A stretch of DNA of 64,000 nt from [Enterobacter] lignolyticus SCF1 (GTDB lineage Bacteria > Pseudomonadota > Gammaproteobacteria > Enterobacterales > Enterobacteriaceae), in assembly GCF_000164865.1 (NCBI RefSeq), contig NC_014618.1, forward strand, positions 930,001-994,000, in the 5' to 3' direction. The translations under genes and the position numbers were made by a program. How positions within the stretch are numbered: the stretch's first letter is position 1; the number at the start of each line of letters is the position of its first letter. The notes under the pieces were generated by a model. It searched no databases. It saw only the letters and a program-made list of their open reading frames with translations, and was not told the DNA's origin. Below, one piece after another: positions 58,229 through 64,000 of the stretch.

Positions 58229-60031
58229 ATGACAACACAGGCCCCCTCTTCCGCATTGCTTCCGCTAAACCCGGAGCAGCTGGCACGCCTGCAGGCAGCC
58301 ACTACCGATTTTTCCTCCACCCAGCTTGCCTGGGTCTCCGGCTATTTCTGGGGCATGCTGAACCAGCACCCGGGCGCAGTGGCGTCAGCGCCCGCGCAGG
58401 CGGCTGAGGTTCCGGCAATTACGCTGATTTCCGCCTCTCAGACCGGCAACGCCCGCCGCGTGGCGGAGGCGCTGCGCGATGACCTGCTGGCGGCGAAGCT
58501 GAACGTGACTCTGGTTAACGCCGGTGATTATAAATTTAAGCAAATTGCGTCAGAAAAACTGCTGGTGGTGGTGGCGTCTACCCAGGGAGAAGGCGAGCCG
58601 GCGGAAGAAGCGGTCGCCCTGCACAAATTCCTGTTCTCGAAAAAAGCGCCGAAGCTCGACAATACCGCGTACGCAGTGTTTGGCCTTGGCGATACCTCCT
58701 ATGAATTCTTCTGCCAGGCAGGTAAAGATTTCGACAGCCGTCTGGCGGAGCTCGGCGGCGAGCGCCTGCTGGACAGGGTCGATGCCGATGTTGAATACCA
58801 GACCGCGGCGGCGCAGTGGCGCGAGCGGATTGTGGCAGCGCTGAAGGCCCGCGCGCCGGCGGCGACGGGCGTTATCCCGGCGAGCGCAACCGGCGCCTTT
58901 AACGAGGTCCATACCAGCCCGTATACCAAAGAGGCGCCGCTGACGGCGACGCTCTCAGTAAATCAAAAAATCACTGGCCGCGATTCCGAAAAAGACGTGC
59001 GCCATATTGAAATCGACCTGGGCGATTCCGGTCTGCGCTATCAGCCCGGCGATGCGCTGGGTGTCTGGTATCAGAACGATCCGGCATTAGTGAAAGAGCT
59101 GGTAGAGCTGCTGTGGCTGAAAGGCGATGAGCCGGTAACCGTTGACGGCAAAATGCTGCCGCTTAGCGAAGCGCTGCAGTGGCACTTCGAACTGACGGTC
59201 AATACCGCCGCCATCGTTGAGAACTACGCCACCCTGACCCGCAGCAAAGCGCTGCTGCCGCTGGTGGGCGATAAAGCGAAGCTTCAACGCTACGCTGCCG
59301 AGACGCCAATTGTTGATATGGTGCGTTTCTCTCCGGCACAGCTGGATGCAGACGCGGCGATTGGCCTGCTGCGTCCGCTGACGCCGCGCCTGTACTCCAT
59401 CGCATCCTCACAGGCGGAAGTGGAGAGCGAAGTGCATATCACCGTGGGCGTGGTGCGTTATGACATCGACGGTCGGGCTCGTACCGGCGGGGCGTCAGGG
59501 TTCCTGGCTGACCGCGTAGAAGAAGAGGGCGAGGTCCGCGTCTTTATCGAGCACAACGACAACTTCCGTCTGCCGACGAACCCGCAGACGCCGGTCATTA
59601 TGATTGGCCCGGGCACCGGTATTGCGCCGTTCCGCGCCTTTATGCAGCAGCGCGCGGCTGACGGGGCGGCAGGTAAAAACTGGCTGTTCTTCGGCAACCC
59701 GCACTTTACCGATGATTTCCTCTACCAGGTGGAGTGGCAGCGCTATGTTAAAGAAGGCGTGCTGAACCGCATCGACCTGGCCTGGTCGCGTGACCAGAAA
59801 GAAAAAGTATACGTACAAGACAAACTGCGCGCACAGGGCGCAGAGCTGTGGCGCTGGATCAATGACGGCGCCCACATTTATGTCTGCGGCGACGCTAATC
59901 GCATGGCGAAAGACGTTGAGCAGGCTTTGCTGGACGTGATTGCCGAATTCGGCGGTATGGATGCCGAAGCGGCGGATGAATTTTTAAGTGAGCTGCGCGT
60001 AGAGCGCCGTTATCAGCGAGATGTCTACTAA
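58229..60031 (+). CDS. cysJ: CysJ, sulfite reductase flavoprotein alpha subunit
   Basis: CysJ passes electrons from NADPH through FAD and FMN to the CysI hemoprotein. 600 residues (599 in E. coli). The flavodoxin domain (about 64-205) has LISASQTGNARRVAEAL and STQGEGEPAEEA; the FAD domain has RLYSIASSQAEV; the NADPH domain has IMIGPGTGIAPFRAF and the end ELRVERRYQRDVY. First gene of the cysJIH operon; its stop overlaps cysI by one base. Confidence 0.97.
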   Translation: MTTQAPSSALLPLNPEQLARLQAATTDFSSTQLAWVSGYFWGMLNQHPGAVASAPAQAAEVPAITLISASQTGNARRVAEALRDDLLAAKLNVTLVNAGDYKFKQIASEKLLVVVASTQGEGEPAEEAVALHKFLFSKKAPKLDNTAYAVFGLGDTSYEFFCQAGKDFDSRLAELGGERLLDRVDADVEYQTAAAQWRERIVAALKARAPAATGVIPASATGAFNEVHTSPYTKEAPLTATLSVNQKITGRDSEKDVRHIEIDLGDSGLRYQPGDALGVWYQNDPALVKELVELLWLKGDEPVTVDGKMLPLSEALQWHFELTVNTAAIVENYATLTRSKALLPLVGDKAKLQRYAAETPIVDMVRFSPAQLDADAAIGLLRPLTPRLYSIASSQAEVESEVHITVGVVRYDIDGRARTGGASGFLADRVEEEGEVRVFIEHNDNFRLPTNPQTPVIMIGPGTGIAPFRAFMQQRAADGAAGKNWLFFGNPHFTDDFLYQVEWQRYVKEGVLNRIDLAWSRDQKEKVYVQDKLRAQGAELWRWINDGAHIYVCGDANRMAKDVEQALLDVIAEFGGMDAEAADEFLSELRVERRYQRDVY

Positions 60032-61743
60032 TGAGCGAAAAACACCCAGGCCCACTGGTGGTCGAAGGCAAACTGACTGATGCCGAGCGCATGAAGGTTG
60101 AGAGCAACTACCTGCGCGGCACCATTGCCGAAGATTTGAATGACGGTCTGACCGGCGGTTTCAACGGCGACAACTTCCTGCTGATCCGTTTCCACGGTAT
60201 GTATCAGCAGGATGACCGCGATATCCGCGCGGAACGTGCTGAACAAAAGCTGGAGCCGCGCCACGCGATGCTGCTGCGCTGTCGCCTGCCGGGTGGGGTT
60301 ATCACCACCAGACAGTGGCAGGCAATCGACAAATTTGCCCATGACAACACGATTTACGGCAGCATCCGTCTGACCAACCGTCAGACCTTCCAGTTCCACG
60401 GCATTCTGAAGAAGAACGTGAAGCCGGTACACCAGATGCTGCACTCGGTCGGGCTGGATGCGCTGGCGACCGCCAACGACATGAACCGTAACGTGCTCTG
60501 CACCTCGAACCCGTATGAGTCTGAGCTGCACGCCGAAGCGTACGAATGGGCGAAGAAGATCTCCGAGCATCTGCTGCCGCGTACCCGCGCCTATGCGGAG
60601 ATCTGGCTCGATCAGGAGAAAGTCGCCACTACTGACGAAGAACCGATCCTCGGCCAGACCTATCTGCCGCGTAAGTTCAAAACCACAGTGGTGATCCCGC
60701 CGCAGAACGATATCGATCTGCACGCTAACGACATGAACTTCGTGGCGATTGCCGAAAACGGCAAGCTGGTGGGTTTTAACCTGCTGGTAGGCGGCGGTCT
60801 GTCCATCGAGCACGGTAACAAGAAAACCTATGCCCGTACCGCCAGCGAGTTCGGCTTCCTGCCGCTTGAGCACACGCTGGCCGTGGCGGAAGCGGTGGTG
60901 ACCACTCAGCGCGACTGGGGCAACCGTACCGACCGTAAAAATGCGAAAACCAAATACACCCTGGAGCGCGTGGGCGTTGAGACGTTCAAAGAAGAAGTGG
61001 AGCGTCGCGCCGGCATCAAATTTGAGCCGATCCGCCCGTACGAATTCACCGGCCGCGGCGACCGCATCGGCTGGGTAAAAGGCATCGACAATAACTGGCA
61101 TCTGACGCTGTTTATCGAAAACGGCCGCATCCTTGACTACCCGGGACGTCCGCTGAAGACCGGTCTGCTGGAGATCGCAAAGATCCATAAGGGCGAGTTC
61201 CGCCTGACGGCGAATCAGAATCTGATCGTCGCCAGCATTCCGGAAAGCGAAAAAGCGAAGATCGAAAAGCTGGCGCGCGAGCATGGGCTGATGAATGCGG
61301 TGAAACCGCAGCGTGAAAACTCGATGGCCTGTGTGTCGTTCCCGACCTGTCCGCTGGCGATGGCGGAAGCGGAACGTTTCCTGCCGTCGTTCACCGACAA
61401 AGTAGAAGCGATCCTGGCAAAACACGGGATTCCTGATGAACATATTGTGATGCGCGTCACCGGCTGCCCGAACGGCTGCGGCCGCGCAATGCTCGCGGAG
61501 ATGGGGCTGGTCGGTAAAGCGCCGGGCCGCTACAACCTGCATTTGGGCGGCAACCGCATCGGTACGCGTATCCCGCGGATGTACCGTGAAAATATTACCG
61601 AATCAGAGATTCTTGATTCGGTCGACGAACTGGTCGGGCGCTGGGCGAAAGAGCGCGAAGCGGGTGAAGGCTTCGGCGACTTTACGGTGCGTGCGGGCAT
61701 CATTCGCCCGGTGCTCGATCCGGCCCGGGATTTCTGGGAGTAA
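60031..61743 (+). CDS. cysI: CysI, sulfite reductase hemoprotein beta subunit
   Basis: CysI reduces sulfite to sulfide in a six-electron reaction with siroheme coupled to a [4Fe-4S] cluster. 570 residues as in E. coli. The cluster ligands are in MACVSFPTCPLA (C434, C440) and VTGCPNGCGRAML (C479, C483). Two homologous nitrite/sulfite reductase halves are recognisable (RLTNRQTFQFHGI, RLTANQNLIVA). Coupled to cysJ by TAATG; a BIME separates it from cysH. Confidence 0.97.
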   Translation: MSEKHPGPLVVEGKLTDAERMKVESNYLRGTIAEDLNDGLTGGFNGDNFLLIRFHGMYQQDDRDIRAERAEQKLEPRHAMLLRCRLPGGVITTRQWQAIDKFAHDNTIYGSIRLTNRQTFQFHGILKKNVKPVHQMLHSVGLDALATANDMNRNVLCTSNPYESELHAEAYEWAKKISEHLLPRTRAYAEIWLDQEKVATTDEEPILGQTYLPRKFKTTVVIPPQNDIDLHANDMNFVAIAENGKLVGFNLLVGGGLSIEHGNKKTYARTASEFGFLPLEHTLAVAEAVVTTQRDWGNRTDRKNAKTKYTLERVGVETFKEEVERRAGIKFEPIRPYEFTGRGDRIGWVKGIDNNWHLTLFIENGRILDYPGRPLKTGLLEIAKIHKGEFRLTANQNLIVASIPESEKAKIEKLAREHGLMNAVKPQRENSMACVSFPTCPLAMAEAERFLPSFTDKVEAILAKHGIPDEHIVMRVTGCPNGCGRAMLAEMGLVGKAPGRYNLHLGGNRIGTRIPRMYRENITESEILDSVDELVGRWAKEREAGEGFGDFTVRAGIIRPVLDPARDFWE

Positions 61744-61770
61744 CATGAATTGCCGCTTCTGCTCGGTTTT

Positions 61771-61850
61771 GTAGGCCTGATAAGCGAAGCGCGATCAGGC
61801 ACTGTGACACCTTTTGCCGGATGCGGCGTGAACGCCTTATCCGGCCTACT
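61771..61850. repeat. BIME between cysI and cysH
   Basis: GCCTGATAAGCG...CGATCAGGC (61775-61800) and GCCGGATGCGGCG...CGCCTTATCCGGC (61816-61845), in opposite orientation and flanked by GTAGG and CCTAC, form a typical pair of REP palindromes within an operon. Such elements stabilise upstream mRNA, so cysJI may be more abundant than cysH. The first palindrome resembles the one between relA and mazG. Confidence 0.88.
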
Positions 61851-61879
61851 TAACCCGCAAGGCAAACAGTGAGGAACTT

Positions 61880-62614
61880 ATGTCCAAACTCGATCTAAAC
61901 GGCCTGAACGACCTGCCAAAAGTCGAGCGCATCCTTGCGCTGGCGGAAACCAACGCCCAACTGGAAAAGCTCGATGCTGAAGGCCGCGTTGCTTGGGCGC
62001 TGGAAAATCTGCCGGGTGACTATGTGCTGTCGTCGAGCTTTGGTATTCAGGCGGCAGTCAGTCTGCATCTGGTGAATCAAATTCGTCCGGACATTCCGGT
62101 GATACTCACCGATACCGGCTATCTGTTCCCGGAGACCTACCAGTTTATCGATGAGCTGACGGATAAACTCGGGCTGAACCTCAAGGTCTATCGCGCAGAG
62201 CAAAGCGCGGCCTGGCAGGAGGCGCGCTACGGCAAGCTGTGGGAGCAGGGCGTTGACGGTATTGAGAAATACAATGAGATCAACAAGGTCGAACCGATGA
62301 ACCGGGCGCTGAAAGAACTTAACGCGCAAACCTGGTTTGCCGGTCTGCGCCGCGAACAGTCCGGCAGCCGGGCGAACCTGCCGGTGCTGGCAATACAGCG
62401 CGGCGTGTTTAAAGTGCTGCCGATTATCGACTGGGATAACCGTACGGTGTACCAGTATCTGCAAAAACACGGGCTGAAATATCACCCATTATGGGATGAA
62501 GGATATTTATCGGTTGGCGATACTCATACAACCCGTAAATGGGAGCCCGGTATGGCGGAAGAAGAGACGCGCTTCTTTGGGCTGAAGCGGGAGTGCGGGC
62601 TGCACGAAGGGTGA
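61880..62614 (+). CDS. cysH: CysH, PAPS reductase
   Basis: CysH reduces 3'-phosphoadenylyl sulfate to sulfite with thioredoxin. 244 residues as in E. coli. The PP-loop motif is in VLSSSFGIQAAVSLHL, followed by DTGYLFPETYQFID and WFAGLRREQSGSR. The single catalytic cysteine C239 is in the terminal ECGLHEG. It lacks the extra cysteine pairs of APS reductases, so PAPS is the substrate. Last gene of cysJIH, 136 bp after cysI. Confidence 0.97.
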   Translation: MSKLDLNGLNDLPKVERILALAETNAQLEKLDAEGRVAWALENLPGDYVLSSSFGIQAAVSLHLVNQIRPDIPVILTDTGYLFPETYQFIDELTDKLGLNLKVYRAEQSAAWQEARYGKLWEQGVDGIEKYNEINKVEPMNRALKELNAQTWFAGLRREQSGSRANLPVLAIQRGVFKVLPIIDWDNRTVYQYLQKHGLKYHPLWDEGYLSVGDTHTTRKWEPGMAEEETRFFGLKRECGLHEG

Positions 62615-62726
62615 GGCTTGCATTCCGTAATGCGGTCACCTTTCCAGAATCAGACATGAGCTGGTTAATGACTGTTGGCCAGGGAGATATCGGACGTAAA
62701 ATGGCGGCGGGTGCTTGAGGCTGACT

Positions 62727-62794
62727 GGCCTCGGGCATTTACCCGGATCCAGATAGACGAAAGCCCCAGGAGATATTTCTATCAACCCGAGGCC
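62727..62794 (-). ncRNA. Candidate Sok-type antisense RNA and target region of hok
   Basis: GGCCTCGGG (62727-62735) and CCCGAGGCC (62786-62794) are perfect 9-bp arms around about 50 nt that include GAAAGCCCCAGGAG, the layout found in hok leaders where the antisense Sok RNA is transcribed. On the minus strand the sequence CCTCGGGTTGATAGAAATAT followed by TCCTGGGGCTTTCGTC resembles known Sok RNAs. The exact start, end and promoter cannot be fixed by eye. Confidence 0.45.
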
Positions 62795-62799
62795 AACGT

Positions 62800-62856
62800 A
62801 TGAACCTAGCAATTCGGATGTTAGTCTCTTCTTTGCAGGGAGGCAAGACATGCTGA
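62800..62856 (+). CDS. Short mok-like ORF overlapping the hok start
   Basis: An 18-codon frame, MNLAIRMLVSSLQGGKTC, begins at ATG 62800 and ends at TGA 62854-62856, seven bases into the toxin gene. In hok/sok loci a mok frame overlaps hok and its translation is needed for hok translation, while Sok blocks mok. This frame is much shorter than plasmid R1 mok but lies in the corresponding place. Confidence 0.4.
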   Translation: MNLAIRMLVSSLQGGKTC

Positions 62857-63002
62857 CAAAGTATGCCGTAGTGGCAATCATCGCGCTGTGTATTACGGCG
62901 CTGGGATTCACGCTAATGGTACGAGACTCGCTGTGTGAGTTGAGTATTAGAGAGCGTGGTATGGAGTTTAAAGCTGTTCTCGCTTACGAACCGAAGAAGT
63001 AG
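62850..63002 (+). CDS. Hok/Gef-family type I toxin
   Basis: A 50-residue protein, MLTKYAVVAIIALCITALGF followed by TLMVRDSLCELSIRERGMEF and KAVLAYEPKK. This is the Hok family pattern: a short basic N-terminus, one membrane helix, a conserved cysteine and charged region (DSLCE), and the ending FKAVLAYEPKK as in HokE. GGGAGG at 62838-62843 is the ribosome site. Hok proteins insert into the inner membrane and depolarise it when not restrained by antisense Sok RNA. All residues look intact, so the toxin could be functional. It lies between cysH and iap, where E. coli K-12 has CRISPR-Cas. Confidence 0.9.
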   Translation: MLTKYAVVAIIALCITALGFTLMVRDSLCELSIRERGMEFKAVLAYEPKK

Positions 63003-63006
63003 CGGC

Positions 63007-63028
63007 AACGCGGGGGAAACCCCGCGTT
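63007..63028 (+). terminator. Hairpin downstream of the hok-like gene
   Basis: AACGCGGGG (63007-63015), loop GAAA, CCCCGCGTT (63020-63028), 5 bp after the toxin stop. A 9-bp stem without T-run, between the toxin gene and the convergent iap. Confidence 0.55.
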
Positions 63029-63061
63029 CTGGATAGTGACGGTTTTTCCTCCGGCACCCTG

Positions 63062-64000
63062 TTATATTTTCCCCGCTTTCGCCAGCTCTTTCACCAGCGG
63101 CAGCATCACTTTCACGACATCGCGTCCGCGGTGCTCAATGCGTCCGGGCAGGGCTTTGTCGATATACTGCTGGTTATCCAGTCGGACATCGTGCCAGCTG
63201 GTGCCATCCGGAAACGCCCGCGATTTGGCGCGCTGCTGAAAACCATCCTTATGGCCCAGTGACCAGTTGGTTGCCTCCACCGACAGCACCGGGATACCCG
63301 CGTTATCAAACACCTCGGCATCGTTGCAGCAGCCGGTACCCTTCGGATAGTTCGGGTTAAGCCCCGGGTTGCTCGTGGCCTGAACGCCGTGGCGGTGGGC
63401 AATCTGCAGCGCCCGGTCGCGGGTAAGCTTGCGAACGGAGGTCGGGGTGGTTTTGCCGCTGTTGAAATACAGCTTGTCGCCGACCACCAGGTTGTCGAGA
63501 TTAATCACCAGCAGCGTGTTTTTCTTCTCCTGAGCGCTCATGCGCTGGAGGAAGTTCTCCGCCCCCAGTTTTCCCTCCTCTTCGCCGCTGGTGGCGACAA
63601 AGCGGATGCCGTACTGCGTCGGCACGTTTTTCAGTCGCTCGGCCAGCTCCAGCATCACGCCAACGCCCATCGCGTTATCGTCAATCCCCTGCAGCGTCAG
63701 GCCGCCAAGGTTTTTCTCCGTATCGGCATCGCTGTGCGGCGCGTAGGTATCAAGATGCGCCATCACGATAATCTGTTGCTGCGCCTTCCCTTCATGAGCG
63801 GCGATGACCGTACTGCCGGTGACGTTATGCCAGTTTTTACGATTATTCTGGCTGGTATAGATGTAGCGGCTGTGGAAGGTGCGAATATCGCTCTGGTAGC
63901 CCATCTGGCTGAACTGCTGGCGTACATAATCCGCTGACAGCATCTCCGCCGGGCTGCCGGTCATCCGGCCTGGGAAATAGGTGGCGATATAACGGGCTTG
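63062..64000 (-). CDS. iap: Iap, alkaline phosphatase isozyme conversion aminopeptidase (partial)
   Basis: The frame is open through the right edge (QARYIATYFPGRMTGSPAEM), so about 30 N-terminal residues, including the signal peptide, are outside. The visible 313 residues match E. coli Iap (345), an M28 zinc aminopeptidase in the periplasm that removes the N-terminal arginine of alkaline phosphatase. Metal-site motifs are visible: MAHLDTYA, IDDNAMGVGVMLELA, ATSGEEEGKLGAENF, NLDNLVVGD and the C-terminal SWHDVRLDNQQYIDKALPGRIEHRGRDV. Convergent with the hok-like gene. Confidence 0.94.
   Translation of the reverse strand, partial: QARYIATYFPGRMTGSPAEMLSADYVRQQFSQMGYQSDIRTFHSRYIYTSQNNRKNWHNVTGSTVIAAHEGKAQQQIIVMAHLDTYAPHSDADTEKNLGGLTLQGIDDNAMGVGVMLELAERLKNVPTQYGIRFVATSGEEEGKLGAENFLQRMSAQEKKNTLLVINLDNLVVGDKLYFNSGKTTPTSVRKLTRDRALQIAHRHGVQATSNPGLNPNYPKGTGCCNDAEVFDNAGIPVLSVEATNWSLGHKDGFQQRAKSRAFPDGTSWHDVRLDNQQYIDKALPGRIEHRGRDVVKVMLPLVKELAKAGKI

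Noticed and set aside
63007..63028. CCCCGCG-rich palindrome near iap as a possible CRISPR repeat remnant
   Set aside because: It occurs once, differs from the type I-E repeat outside the GC core, and is explained as a 3' hairpin of the hok-like gene.

Overview
This 64 kb window is core chromosome of an enteric bacterium of the family Enterobacteriaceae. Gene content, order and protein lengths follow the lplT-to-iap segment of Escherichia coli almost gene for gene. The high GC third positions, and accessory genes that differ from E. coli K-12, suggest a relative such as Enterobacter, Kosakonia, Leclercia or Klebsiella. The genus cannot be fixed from the sequence alone.

Layout. 1-4 kb: the end of lplT, then tas, ygdR, ygdQ and mutH on the minus strand, followed by a non-coding DnaA-box cluster at the DARS2 position. 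4-8.7 kb: rppH-ptsP and lgt-thyA. 8.8-22.4 kb: four small pseudopilin-type genes (ppdA-ppdB-ygdB-ppdC), then recC-ptrA-recB-recD. 22.4-29.3 kb: argA with a double ARG box, amiC, an ERIC repeat, two initiator tRNA genes, mltA, and the tcdA/csdE/csdA group. 29.4-38.6 kb: the sRNA gene gcvB divergent from gcvA, then ygdD-rlmM, xni, sdaC-sdaB, ppnN and queF. 38.6-45.5 kb: syd, the sRNA gene csrB, yqcC-truC-yqcA, barA and rlmD. 45.6-52 kb: relA, a BIME repeat (mazEF is absent), mazG, pyrG and eno. 52-56.8 kb is the main accessory block: a lone reductase of the short-chain dehydrogenase type, an AT-rich gap, and a regulator divergent from a PTS permease plus NanE epimerase operon. 56.8-62.6 kb: queE, queD and cysJIH. 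62.6-64 kb: a Hok-type toxin locus, then iap running off the window. In E. coli K-12 the type I-E CRISPR-Cas locus lies between cysH and iap; here only about 450 bp lies between them.

Functional links. RecBCD is complete. The csd/tcdA genes supply sulfur and form cyclic t6A. QueD, QueE and QueF are three queuosine enzymes. GcvA and GcvB connect glycine sensing to amino-acid uptake, and SdaC/SdaB import and degrade serine. BarA is the sensor kinase of the BarA-UvrY system, whose target csrB lies 1.7 kb from the barA stop end with a perfect-looking UvrY box. CysJ, CysI and CysH carry PAPS to sulfide.

I found no phage, insertion sequence or CRISPR array. The least expected signals are three. 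(1) Upstream of pyrG there is a near-consensus FNR box, a suitably spaced -10, and a 31-codon ORF with a strong ribosome binding site that overlaps the pyrG start by 4 bp. (2) The regulator-PTS-NanE cassette looks like a dedicated N-acetylmannosamine uptake route. (3) A hok/sok-like locus sits at the site that holds CRISPR-Cas in E. coli.
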